Made by a program: the position numbers and the translations under genes | The notes under the pieces: generated by a model | Seen by the model: the letters and a program-made list of their open reading frames with translations, nothing else | Told to the model about the DNA's origin: nothing | The model's database searches: none | Assembly: GCA_934167695.1 (NCBI GenBank) | Contig: CAKPLP010000005.1 | Span: 25,721 to 89,720 of the forward strand | Direction of reading: 5' to 3' | Length of the DNA: 64,000 bases | Source: an uncultured Bacilli bacterium | GTDB lineage: Bacteria; Bacillota_I; Bacilli_A; RF39; UBA660 | Shown here: positions 55,142-63,567 of the stretch, in pieces | How positions within the stretch are numbered: position 1 is the first letter of the stretch | How the letters are laid out: each line of letters begins with the position of its first letter

Positions 55142-55261
55142 TTAATCAATAAGTGATTCTAATGGCTGAGGTTCATCTGTTAAAAACATTACACACCCCA
55201 TATTAGCACTTCCAACTATAAGCATTGCAACCATTGCTATAAGTCTTGTTAATATCTTCAT
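55142..55261 (-). CDS. agrD: AgrD-like autoinducing peptide precursor
   Basis: A 39-codon gene directly after agrB with an AAGGGATG ribosome-binding region. Its parts are those of AgrD. An amphipathic N-terminal helix (MKILTRLIAMVAMLIVG) is followed by a core ANMGCVMFL with a single Cys, and by an acidic tail TDEPQPLESLID containing the DEP-type motif recognised by AgrB. By analogy with staphylococci, the mature peptide would be a five-residue thiolactone ring Cys-Val-Met-Phe-Leu with a short exocyclic tail. The exact cleavage sites are inference. Confidence 0.88.
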   Translation of the reverse strand: MKILTRLIAMVAMLIVGSANMGCVMFLTDEPQPLESLID

Positions 55262-55289
55262 ACTACCAACATCCCTTCCTATAAATTTA

Positions 55290-55919
55290 CTAAATATCAT
55301 ATTTAATTGATATTAAGCCATTTTTTCTTTTATAATTTACATAATTCTTATATGGCTGTTTGAAAACCTTATAAGTTATGGGACTAACCATTACATCTTC
55401 CAAGACCACAGCATCGGTTAATAGAAGTGAAAATCTATATTCATTTAAAAATAATGCAATAATAGTAAAAATTGTTGCTGTTGATACGGTAATAATTTTT
55501 CTAATGACTCTCTTTCTTTTATTAGGAAGAGGTCTTTTTATTGTGTCAGCGGGTGCATAAAAGAAAAGATATATAGTACCAAGTATTCCCGTTATAAATA
55601 AGACATTTTTATTAATATATAAATTTAATAGTAAAAACGGAAACATTACAAATGATAAAATGGAAACAAGTAAACACTCCCAACTTTTCTTTGCATGAAA
55701 TCCAAATCCAGTAAATCTAACTATATTAAATAATAATAATAAGATTAGCATTTCTTTAAAGATTCCAAATATAAAAGCTAATACAAATATAATAGCTGTT
55801 TTAGTGGTTGTTAAGTAAAGTCCCTCGAGTCCATATCTCAATTTCAACGTATCACCTTCATTGATTTTTTGATATTTGGCTATTAAATTAATAGCTCCAT
55901 CCAAGAACTTCTCTTTCAT
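55290..55919 (-). CDS. agrB: AgrB-like peptide-processing membrane protease
   Basis: Integral membrane cysteine protease that cuts and cyclises AgrD. The catalytic pair is His75 and Cys82 in RFTGFGFHAKKSWECL, matching the His/Cys spacing of S. aureus AgrB. Several membrane helices and APADTIKRPLPNKRKR are also family traits. The length is 209 residues. It is the first gene of the agrBD operon on the minus strand. A TATAAT at 55940 with no good -35 suggests activator-dependent transcription, plausibly by the LytTR regulator. Confidence 0.92.
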   Translation of the reverse strand: MKEKFLDGAINLIAKYQKINEGDTLKLRYGLEGLYLTTTKTAIIFVLAFIFGIFKEMLILLLLFNIVRFTGFGFHAKKSWECLLVSILSFVMFPFLLLNLYINKNVLFITGILGTIYLFFYAPADTIKRPLPNKRKRVIRKIITVSTATIFTIIALFLNEYRFSLLLTDAVVLEDVMVSPITYKVFKQPYKNYVNYKRKNGLISIKYDI

Positions 55920-56173
55920 ACTACCTACCTCACGAAAGTGATTATATCAGAAAAAAAAGTCGATATTTTTATATTGCTTTTTTAAATAAATTAAGGGTAT
56001 GAAATTGAAAAAATTCTAAAAATTCGGTAAAAAAAATGCCAAAAATGCCCTGAAAATTACAATTCGAGGAAATAGGGTTCAAATAACCTAAAAGTTTGGT
56101 AAACTGAAATAGCGCACAAACAAAAAAATAGTTTAGTTAACTAAGCAAAAAGAAGTGAAGGTGAGGTGTATGT
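55920..56173. other. Divergent control region agrB / csp
   Basis: 254 bp without a gene. On the minus strand, GATATAATC gives a -10 for agrB without a -35. AAAAATGCC occurs twice at about 56033-56049 and could be part of an activator site. On the plus strand, a long AT-rich leader precedes the cold-shock gene, which is common for csp mRNAs. No clear LytTR direct repeat was found by eye. Confidence 0.4.
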
Positions 56174-56392
56174 ATGATTGGACGTGTTAAGTGGTTCAAT
56201 AATGAAAAAGGGTATGGCTTTATTGAGTATAAGGAAGATGAAGATATCTTTGTTCATTATTCAGCTATTAATTCTGAAGGGTATAGATCTTTAACAGAAG
56301 GTCAGTATGTAGAATTTAAACTAATAAACACAGACAAAGGGTTTCAAGCATTGGACGTTAATCTTGTAAAAGAACCAACTATTGCAAAATAG
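56174..56392 (+). CDS. Cold-shock protein (CspA family)
   Basis: A 72-residue OB-fold RNA chaperone with RNP1 KGYGFIEY and RNP2 DIFVHYSAI, beginning [16 protein letters not shown]. It follows GGTGAGGTG. In Bacilli a csp gene precedes hpf and secA in several genomes, as here. Confidence 0.93.
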   Translation: MIGRVKWFNNEKGYGFIEYKEDEDIFVHYSAINSEGYRSLTEGQYVEFKLINTDKGFQALDVNLVKEPTIAK

Positions 56393-56404
56393 TGGTTTTT
56401 TTTC
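56374..56404 (+). terminator. Terminator of csp
   Basis: ACCAACTATT and AATAGTGGT (one mismatch) with loop GCAA, then eight T. It overlaps the end of the gene. Confidence 0.7.
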
Positions 56405-56442
56405 TGGAAAAATGTTATAATACAAGTGAGGAGGATGATGAT

Positions 56443-56967
56443 ATGGAAATAATTATTAGAGGCGATAAAATCAAAGTTACAGATTCTATGAAAAGCTACA
56501 TACAAGAGAAAATAGGAAAGCTAGAAAAATATCTAGAAAATAGTGAATCAGTTCGCGCTACTGTTGTAGTAAAAATCAGAAATATTGATCAAATCGTAGA
56601 AATTACAATCCCATTAAAATCTCTTATTTTAAGATCAGAAGAAACACAAGATGACTTCTATAAAGCAATAGATAAAGCCGTTGATAAGTTAGAAAGACAA
56701 ATTAGAAAAAATAAAACTAAAATTTCTAAACAAAATAAAATTGATAAAGACTTTTTAATTGATGAAATAGAAGAAGATGAAGAAACTAAAGATAACATAG
56801 TAAAAAGAAAAACTGTTTCTATGAAACCAATGAATGAAGAGGAAGCAATATTACAAATGGAACTCCTTGACCATGAATTTTATATGTATATTGATAGCGA
56901 TACTAATAAGGCATCAGTAGTTTATAAAAGAAAAAATGGTGACTATGGAGTAATAACTTCAGAATAA
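56443..56967 (+). CDS. hpf: Ribosome hibernation promoting factor, long form
   Basis: The N-terminal HPF/YfiA domain (MEIIIRGDKIKVTDSMKSYI) binds the small subunit. An acidic linker (DEIEEDEETKDN) leads to the C-terminal dimerisation domain (KRKTVSMKPMNEEEAILQME, YKRKNGDYGVI) that pairs ribosomes into 100S particles. The length of 174 residues identifies the long form. Start 56443 follows GAGGAGGATGATG; the frame to 56392 runs back into the csp terminator. It lies upstream of secA, as in B. subtilis. Confidence 0.95.
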   Translation: MEIIIRGDKIKVTDSMKSYIQEKIGKLEKYLENSESVRATVVVKIRNIDQIVEITIPLKSLILRSEETQDDFYKAIDKAVDKLERQIRKNKTKISKQNKIDKDFLIDEIEEDEETKDNIVKRKTVSMKPMNEEEAILQMELLDHEFYMYIDSDTNKASVVYKRKNGDYGVITSE

Positions 56968-56979
56968 AAGAAAAAATTC

Positions 56980-57008
56980 CAAGAAGCCCTTTATTTAGGA
57001 CTTCTTTT
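56980..57008 (+). terminator. Terminator of hpf
   Basis: AAGAAGCCCT and AGGACTTCTT (one mismatch) followed by TTTT. Confidence 0.75.
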
Positions 57009-57040
57009 TTGATAAAATAAATAGTTAGGGAGAGATATAA

Positions 57041-59536
57041 ATGAAAATATTAAGAAAATTATTCGATCATGAGTATAAAGAACTAAAAAGATTCTCAAAA
57101 ATAGCAGATCAAGTTATGGAACTTGATGAAGAAATGCAAAAACTTACTGATACGGAATTAAAAGCTAAAACAGAAGAGTTTAAAGAAGCTTTAAAAAATG
57201 GAAAAACATTAGATGACATTTTAGTTGAAGCCTTTGCTGTAGCACGTGAAGCAAGTTACAGAGTAATAGGTGAAAAACCATTCTACGTTCAAATACTAGG
57301 TGCTTGTGCTATCCATTACGGAAATATTTCTGAAATGAAAACAGGTGAAGGTAAAACATTAACAAGTGTACTACCTGCCTATTTAAATGCTTTAACAGGA
57401 AAAGGTGTTCATATAATAACAGTAAATGAATATCTTGCTAGTCGTGATGCTAATTGGATGGGTGGAATTCATAGATTCTTAGGATTAACAGTAGGAGTAA
57501 ACTTAAGAGAATTAACAACAAAAGAAAAGAAGGAACAATATAATTGTGATATTCTTTATTCTACAAACAATGAAATAGGATTTGACTATCTAAGAGATAA
57601 TATGGTAGTTAACAAGGAAGATCGTGTTCAAAGACCATTAAACTTTGCCATAATTGATGAAGTTGATTCAGTTTTAATAGATGAAGCACGTACACCATTA
57701 ATTATTTCCGGCGGTCAAATGAATAGTGCCAACTTATATATAGATGCAGATCGATTTGTAAAATCATTAAAAAAAGAAGAAGACTTCATTTACGATGAAA
57801 AAACAAAAAGTGTTAACCTTAATGATCAAGGAAGTGAAAAGGCTGAGAAGACTTTTCATATAAAAAATCTTTACGATATAGATAATGCAACATTATTACA
57901 TTATATAAATCAAGCTTTAAGAGCAAATTATGCTATGAGTGCTGATGTTGATTATGTTGTAAAAGACGGCGAAATAGTAATAGTAGATCAATTCACAGGT
58001 CGTCTTATGAAGGGTCGTGCTTATAGTGATGGACTTCATCAAGCTATTGAAGCAAAAGAAGGAGTTACTATAAATGAGGAAACAAAAACTCTAGCTCAAA
58101 TTACTTTCCAAAATTTATTTAGAATGTATAAAAAATTATCTGGTATGACTGGTACAGCAAAAACAGAAGAAGAAGAATTTAGAAATATTTACAACATGTA
58201 TGTAATTGAAATACCTACAAATAAAGAAGTTATCAGAATAGATGCTCCAGATTTGGTATATGCTAGTAAAGCTGCTAAATATAAAGCTATTATTAAATTT
58301 GTTAAAGAAAGATATGAAAAAGGACAACCAGTTCTTATCGGAACTATCGCAATAGAAACAAGTGAATTAATTAGTAGTATGTTAAAACAAGCCCATATAC
58401 CACATGAAGTTTTAAACGCTAAAAACCATGAAAGAGAAGCTGAAATTATATCAAAAATAGGTCTACATAAATCAGTAACTATTGCAACAAACATGGCAGG
58501 ACGTGGAACTGATATTAAATTATCTGATGAAATAAGAGAATTAGGTGGATTATGTGTTGTCGGAACAGAAAGACATGAATCACGTCGTATTGATAATCAG
58601 TTAAGAGGACGTTCAGGACGTCAAGGAGATCCGGGATATACTCAATTCTTTGTTTCAATGGAAGATGATTTGATGGTTCGTTTTGGTTCTGATAGAATTA
58701 AAACAATGATGGAAAGCATGGGTATTGGTGAACAAGCTATTAGAAGTAGAACTATAACAAACTCTATAGGAACTGCCCAAGCAAGAGTAGAAGGAAACAA
58801 CTTTGATATTCGTAAACAACTATTACAATACGATGATGTAATAAATAATCAAAGAGAAATAATTTACGAAAGAAGAAATAATATTCTAGATAGTGAATCT
58901 ATTCATACAGAAACATTAGATACATTTAGACATCACATTGAAGATTTAATAAACTCACATTATGTAATAGATAATGAAATAAACGATGACGATATAGATG
59001 AAATAACAGAATTTGCAAATGAAAATTTATTAAAAAAGGATATTAAAAAATCATCATTAAAATCATTAGATAAAGATGAAATTATCGATAAAATATATAA
59101 ATTAGTAGTAAATGAATATGAAGAAAAAATAGGTGATATACCAGATGAAGTAAAAGATGAATTTGAAAAAGCCATAACACTTCAAGTAATTGATAATTAT
59201 TGGATGGAACACATTAATACAATGGCTCATTTAAGAGAAGGAATTTATCTAAGAGGTTATGGCCAAGAAGATCCTTTACACGCCTATACAATGGAAGGAT
59301 TTCAAATGTTTGATTCAATGCTTCAAAAAATCGATAAAGACATTACTGTATTTTTACTAAAAGCAGAAATAAGAAAAAATATAGAAAGAAAAGAAATTAA
59401 AAAAGATAAAATGATGACTAATGAAGATAAAGAAACAACATTAAAGAAGAAACCAAAAAAGGTAAAAAAAGTAGGTCGCAATGAGTTGTGTCCTTGTGGC
59501 AGTGGCAAAAAGTACAAAAACTGTTGTGGCAAATAA
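57041..59536 (+). CDS. secA: Protein translocase ATPase SecA
   Basis: Motor of the Sec pathway. Walker A is MKTGEGKTLTSVLPAY near residue 103, Walker B is IIDEVDSVLIDEARTPLI and motif VI is QLRGRSGRQGDPG. The preprotein-binding and helical-scaffold regions are present. The C-terminal zinc SEC-C motif is CPCGSGKKYKNCCGK. The length is 831 residues. In most Bacilli prfB follows; here the accessory segment begins instead. Confidence 0.97.
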   Translation: MKILRKLFDHEYKELKRFSKIADQVMELDEEMQKLTDTELKAKTEEFKEALKNGKTLDDILVEAFAVAREASYRVIGEKPFYVQILGACAIHYGNISEMKTGEGKTLTSVLPAYLNALTGKGVHIITVNEYLASRDANWMGGIHRFLGLTVGVNLRELTTKEKKEQYNCDILYSTNNEIGFDYLRDNMVVNKEDRVQRPLNFAIIDEVDSVLIDEARTPLIISGGQMNSANLYIDADRFVKSLKKEEDFIYDEKTKSVNLNDQGSEKAEKTFHIKNLYDIDNATLLHYINQALRANYAMSADVDYVVKDGEIVIVDQFTGRLMKGRAYSDGLHQAIEAKEGVTINEETKTLAQITFQNLFRMYKKLSGMTGTAKTEEEEFRNIYNMYVIEIPTNKEVIRIDAPDLVYASKAAKYKAIIKFVKERYEKGQPVLIGTIAIETSELISSMLKQAHIPHEVLNAKNHEREAEIISKIGLHKSVTIATNMAGRGTDIKLSDEIRELGGLCVVGTERHESRRIDNQLRGRSGRQGDPGYTQFFVSMEDDLMVRFGSDRIKTMMESMGIGEQAIRSRTITNSIGTAQARVEGNNFDIRKQLLQYDDVINNQREIIYERRNNILDSESIHTETLDTFRHHIEDLINSHYVIDNEINDDDIDEITEFANENLLKKDIKKSSLKSLDKDEIIDKIYKLVVNEYEEKIGDIPDEVKDEFEKAITLQVIDNYWMEHINTMAHLREGIYLRGYGQEDPLHAYTMEGFQMFDSMLQKIDKDITVFLLKAEIRKNIERKEIKKDKMMTNEDKETTLKKKPKKVKKVGRNELCPCGSGKKYKNCCGK

Positions 59537-59545
59537 CCTCGCAAA

Positions 59546-59562
59546 TCCTTATAAAATAAGGA
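59546..59562 (+). terminator. Weak stem-loop after secA
   Basis: TCCTTAT and ATAAGGA with a three-base loop, without a clear T-run. Confidence 0.4.
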
Positions 59563-59589
59563 ATTGTTAAAAAAAGAAAAAATAATAAA

Positions 59590-59709
59590 TTTGTCCACAG
59601 ATGACAATTTGTCCACGATTTGTCCACATAGCATAAATAACGTGGACAGAATCGTGGAACCCCCCCATAAAAATCAATAAAAAATCTACGTGGACAATTA
59701 TTGTGGACA
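59590..59709. repeat. Cluster of TTTGTCCAC / GTGGACA repeats
   Basis: TTTGTCCAC occurs at 59590, 59608 and 59619. The inverse GTGGACA occurs at 59642, 59690 and 59703, with GTGGAAC at 59654. Such arrays directly upstream of an integrase start resemble integrase arm-binding sites of integrative elements; replication iterons are another option. The run CCCCCCC at about 59660 is unusual in this AT-rich sequence. Confidence 0.6.
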
Positions 59710-59720
59710 TAGTTATATAA

Positions 59721-59753
59721 AATGTCAGCATTCGAAATGCTGGCATTTTTCCG
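59721..59753 (+). terminator. Strong stem-loop before the integrase remnant
   Basis: AAATGTCAGCATT and AATGCTGGCATTT pair (one G-U) around a tight loop and precede T residues. It separates secA-side transcription from the element. Confidence 0.6.
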
Positions 59754-59787
59754 TTTCATTAAGTTTTATAATGAAGGAGAGATAACT

Positions 59788-60415
59788 ATGGTAAGCGTAA
59801 GAAAACTTGGAAAGGTATATGAATACCGATTTGAAATTGCTTTAACTAACATTGGCAAAATATCTTATGAAGTATTAGAAGGATTAAATTATCGTGCTGC
59901 AAGACTGGCACAGATTCCTGATGAACAATATCGTGAAATGTTTAGAAAATATGCTTCTAGTAAAACAAAAACACCACAAGAAACCGAAATGCTATTAGAT
60001 AGAATTGTTGAAGGAAAAAATCAATAACAAAAAAAGTAGATTTATTGAAGCAAGATATGTATCAAAAATCTAGTGGCAAAGTGAAAGGAACTAATGAATA
60101 TATGTTTACTGATAATATTGCACAAAAAAACACTCCTGTAAAAAGCCCTTATAAAAGGCAAGAAGTAATAGATATTGTTACAGGCAAGGCATTTCAAAGG
60201 CAAGCACAAACACCCTGGACAAGTAATGAAAAAGAAGAATTGATGAAACAAAGACAAGATTTAAGACGAGCTCAATTCCACAAAGAACTCAACAAATGGG
60301 TTTGGGTCAAAAGCAAGTTCCAAATTTTAATGATATATTTCAACAACAAAAAAGACAACAACAAATTGAGCAACAACAAATGGAAGAAGAAATGGAACAT
60401 GGTATGTCAATGTAA
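59788..60415 (+). pseudogene. Integrase N-terminus fused to a broken gene of unknown type
   Basis: After GAAGGAGAG the start MVSVRKLGKVYEYRFEIA looks like the arm-type DNA-binding domain of a tyrosine integrase, but from about residue 19 the sequence is unrelated (NYRAARLAQIPDEQYREMF). The second part continues in three frames: it stops at 60027, resumes around 60030 (KKVDLLKQDMYQKS), and shifts again near 60292 to end in a Gln/Glu-rich tail (QQQKRQQQIEQQQMEEEME, stop 60415). Restoring one A at each shift would give one open frame. The host gene may be a mobilisation protein or a toxin; I cannot tell. Confidence 0.55.
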
Positions 60416-60429
60416 TTAAGGAGGAAAAA

Positions 60430-61082
60430 ATAGAAAAATTATTTGATGCTATTAGAAAAAGCAACATTGAATTAGTTAAGGGTTTAATTAGTTCAGATGC
60501 TAGTTTAGTAAATTCAATTTCAATAAAGGGATTAGAAAAAGACAATGGTCAATCCCCATTACAAGTTGCTATAAAAACCAATAATATTGATATAACAAAT
60601 TATTTGATAGATAATAATGCTAATGTTAATTTTATAGAAAAAGATTCAACTAATGAATGGAAAGCCCCTGTTATTCATGATACTTTAAGAACTGCAATTA
60701 TGAATACAAGATGGAATACTTTTGATGGTAATATAAAAGTTTTCCATACAAAAGAAGAATCAGATAAAGCATTTTCATTATTAAAAAAATTATTGATTTA
60801 GGCGCTGATGTTAACGTACACGATTCATATCATAATTCTTGTTTAGATCGTGCTTTACTTGATTGCAGGCAAATATTACCTTATTATGATATAGAAAAAG
60901 ATTTATTAAGCAAAGACAGAGTGTTAACTGATGAAATCAAAGAAGATATTTCACGAATTATCAAAATACTAATTGATAATGGTGCTGATGTTAATGAGAG
61001 AAATATTAACTCTAATAAATCTTTTAAAGAAACTGCAAACAATAGTGTAATATCTAAATGTTTAACATTTGATATAAAATAA
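60430..61082 (+). pseudogene. Ankyrin-repeat protein, frameshifted
   Basis: A strong AAGGAGG precedes ATA instead of ATG at 60430, then EKLFDAIRKSNIELVKGLIS, SPLQVAIKTNNIDITNYLI, IDLGADVNVHD and ILIDNGADVNERN. These are typical ankyrin repeats. The frame breaks at the A7 run 60783-60789; one more A would join both halves. Ankyrin proteins occur as immunity proteins beside polymorphic toxins, consistent with the DUF2185-like gene that follows, but here both are damaged. Confidence 0.7.
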
Positions 61083-61097
61083 TGAAAGGAGGAAAAA

Positions 61098-61417
61098 ATG
61101 AAAGAGTTTAAACTAAAGGAAAATGAAATTAAGGAACTTACAACAGTTAAAGGTGGTTGTATAGCATCAGATAGAATTACTGTTGATGGATAAAAAGTCG
61201 GTTATATGTATAGAGAAAACCTTACTAACGAAGCAGATAGTGGGTGGAGGTTTTCTCTGGCGATGAAAATGATGAATATACAAATAATCCTGATAATTTT
61301 AGTATGCTTCAATTAAATACAATCTGTAATTATGATGCAGATATTATTCTATATCTCGAAAAAGCAGTTGGAACTAAATTAGCAAGAGATGTTAATGAAA
61401 CTTTCATAGAAGAATAA
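61098..61417 (+). pseudogene. DUF2185/Imm33-like immunity protein, broken
   Basis: After AAAGGAGG the frame MKEFKLKENEIKELTTVKGG, then CIASDRITVDG, ends at TAA (61189). The same frame continues KVGYMYRENLTNEADSGWR. One missing T in TTTT at about 61251 then shifts to FSGDENDEYTNNPDNFSML and YLEKAVGTKLARDVNE. The reconstructed protein of about 105 residues matches my memory of the DUF2185 (Imm33) pattern: CIASDRI, GYMYRE, SGWRFFSGDE, YTNNPDN. A nonsense change and a one-base deletion make it a pseudogene, unless the sequence has errors. Confidence 0.65.
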
Positions 61418-61419
61418 TT

Positions 61420-61884
61420 TCATTTAAGTTCAAATTTTTTAACATAGTTGCTGATAATAGGTTTTCTGTGATTTAAATAATTTAAAACATTAGTTTTGAT
61501 GTTAATAATTCTAGATAAATTATCTAGGATTTTTTCTTGTTCTTTATCAGTAATATTTTTATAATTTGAATATTTTTTATAAATATTTGGACTAACTCCC
61601 ATATTCTTTTTAAACACTTCCGAAAAGTATTCTAATGAATTAAAGCCGTTTTTAAAGGCAATACTTAATATATAATTATCATCTTTAAAATACTTCAAAC
61701 TATTATATATTCTCATTGTATTGATATATTCATGTATAGATATATTTAGTTCTTTCTTAAATCTTCTCATTATGTATGCTTTATCAAAGTAAAATAACAA
61801 GCTTAACTCATCAATAGTTATTTCTTTATTTATGTTATTATTTAAATACTCAATTATGTTACAAACTAAATCGTTGGAAAACAT
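61420..61884 (-). CDS. AraC-family transcription regulator
   Basis: Two helix-turn-helix motifs are visible in the first 100 residues: ITIDELSLLFYFDKAYIMRRFKKEL and ILSIAFKNGFNSLEYFSEVFKKNMGVSP, the AraC signature. A further 50 residues lack any sensor domain seen in larger family members. The length is 154 residues. It is divergent from the VirD4-like gene, with a shared 111-bp spacer. The target is unknown. Confidence 0.85.
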   Translation of the reverse strand: MFSNDLVCNIIEYLNNNINKEITIDELSLLFYFDKAYIMRRFKKELNISIHEYINTMRIYNSLKYFKDDNYILSIAFKNGFNSLEYFSEVFKKNMGVSPNIYKKYSNYKNITDKEQEKILDNLSRIINIKTNVLNYLNHRKPIISNYVKKFELK

Positions 61885-61995
61885 AGTATCACCCCTTATT
61901 TAGCAGTATACCACACTTTTTACATAAAAGTCATTTTTGTTTAAGTTTGTCAAAAAATATAAATGCTATAATGTTATTGAAAGGGAGTGATATGC

Positions 61996-63345
61996 ATGGC
62001 ATATTCAAGATGGGCAACAGTTGAAGAATTAAAATCTAAACTAACCCCAGTCAGTTATGATTCTGAAATTAAAAAATCAGGAATACCAATGATGTATGAT
62101 GAAAATAATCTTTATATTAAAGATGATGAAGTTCATACTTTGGTTATTGGTTCAACAGGTAGTGGTAAGACTCAATCAACAATGTTACCACAATTAAGAC
62201 TTGCAGTTAAAGCACAAGAGTCATTTATAGTTCATGATGTAAAAGGAGAAATTTATGATATTTTATCAGGAGAACTAAAAAAACAAAATTACAATACTAT
62301 TGTAATCAATTTAGATAATCCTACTCTTGGTAATAATTATAATCCATTAAGTTTACCTTATGAATTATATAAGAATGGTCAAAAGGACAAAACAATAGAA
62401 TTATTAGAGAATGTTGGTTACTATTTCTGTTGTAATGAAACATTTAATGCTAGTATTGATCCATTTTGGAACAATTCTGCAACATCATTATTCATAGGAC
62501 TTGCACTATATCTATTTGACAATGCAAAGGAAGAAGAAGTAAATATTAGTAGTTTATTAAATCTAGTATCAGAATTTGATAAATTATCAGAAGAAGTTAA
62601 AAAATATGATAAGACTTCTCCAACATACATTAATCTTTCTAATATTATATTAGCACCAAATGAAACAAAAGGTAGTATTCTATCAGTATTTATACAAAAT
62701 ATGAGATTATTTGTATCAAGAGAAACATTATTAAAAATGTTATCTTCATCTAACTTTGATATGACAAATATTCAAAAAGATAAAACTGCATTATTTATTA
62801 TAAGTAATAATAAGTCAATTTCTAGAAGATTAATTCCTTTAATAATTGAAGAATGTTATTATGCTGCAACAAATACTAATGATAAAACTCGTAGATTAAA
62901 TGTCGTAATTGATGATTTCGAAAACTTAATTCCAATTAAGGATTTCAACAATATGCTTACACTTGCAAGAGGTTTTAATATTAAATTTAGTATATTTATT
63001 AGAAGTATATTAGAGTTAAGAAATATTTATGGTGCAGAGGGAACTGAAATATTAAAAATGGTGTTTGGAAATATTGTTTATTTATTAGCGAATGATACTG
63101 AAACATTAGAAGATATTTCAAAACTATGTGGAAATCAGCAAACTGAAAAAGGAATTGAACCACTAATTACTGTTGAAGATTTAAAATTATTAAATAATTT
63201 TGAAGCAGTTATTCTAATTCCTAGAATTAACCCTATCAAATCTAAATTATTACCTGATTATCAAATTGATTGGAAATTTAGTGATGAAAAGGTTGCACTA
63301 AAAGAAATTGAAAATAAAGAAGTTAAGACATTTAATATAAAATAA
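61996..63345 (+). CDS. VirD4/TraG-like conjugative coupling ATPase without membrane anchor
   Basis: It has Walker A GSTGSGKTQSTMLPQL (about residues 52-67), HDVKGEIYDILSGEL, and the ANNP-like NLDNPTLGNNYNPL. Walker B-like VVIDDFENLIPI is followed by TLARGFNIKFSIFIRSILEL. This is the core of type IV coupling proteins that hand relaxase-DNA to the secretion channel. The two N-terminal membrane helices of VirD4 are absent. The length is 449 residues. Start 61996 follows GGGAG. No relaxase or other transfer genes are intact in the window. Confidence 0.8.
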   Translation: MAYSRWATVEELKSKLTPVSYDSEIKKSGIPMMYDENNLYIKDDEVHTLVIGSTGSGKTQSTMLPQLRLAVKAQESFIVHDVKGEIYDILSGELKKQNYNTIVINLDNPTLGNNYNPLSLPYELYKNGQKDKTIELLENVGYYFCCNETFNASIDPFWNNSATSLFIGLALYLFDNAKEEEVNISSLLNLVSEFDKLSEEVKKYDKTSPTYINLSNIILAPNETKGSILSVFIQNMRLFVSRETLLKMLSSSNFDMTNIQKDKTALFIISNNKSISRRLIPLIIEECYYAATNTNDKTRRLNVVIDDFENLIPIKDFNNMLTLARGFNIKFSIFIRSILELRNIYGAEGTEILKMVFGNIVYLLANDTETLEDISKLCGNQQTEKGIEPLITVEDLKLLNNFEAVILIPRINPIKSKLLPDYQIDWKFSDEKVALKEIENKEVKTFNIK

Positions 63346-63356
63346 TGACAACAATT

Positions 63357-63381
63357 AAGGGGAAAAATTCCCTTTTTCTAA
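63357..63381 (+). terminator. Terminator of the VirD4-like gene
   Basis: AAGGGGAA and TTCCCTT stem followed by TTTC. Confidence 0.7.
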
Positions 63382-63567
63382 TGTTAATATAAAATTTTCA
63401 GGTCCCCTCAAATTCGAAGAACCAATTTTAATAAGGAAATATGATATAATGGTATTAGATAAAGATATGTTAATATCTAAGAGGATTGATAATATGTTTA
63501 ATATAGATTATATAAAGGCAATTATTTCAAAATTTTTAAGAACATCAAATAAGAATGTGAACATTAT

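Noticed and set aside
61098..61191. A 31-residue peptide with a double-glycine motif (ELTTVKGG then CIASDRITVDG) that looks like a bacteriocin or signal-peptide precursor.
   Set aside because: The same frame continues past the stop into DUF2185-like sequence, and CIASDRITVDG is the start of that domain. It is a truncated immunity-type gene.
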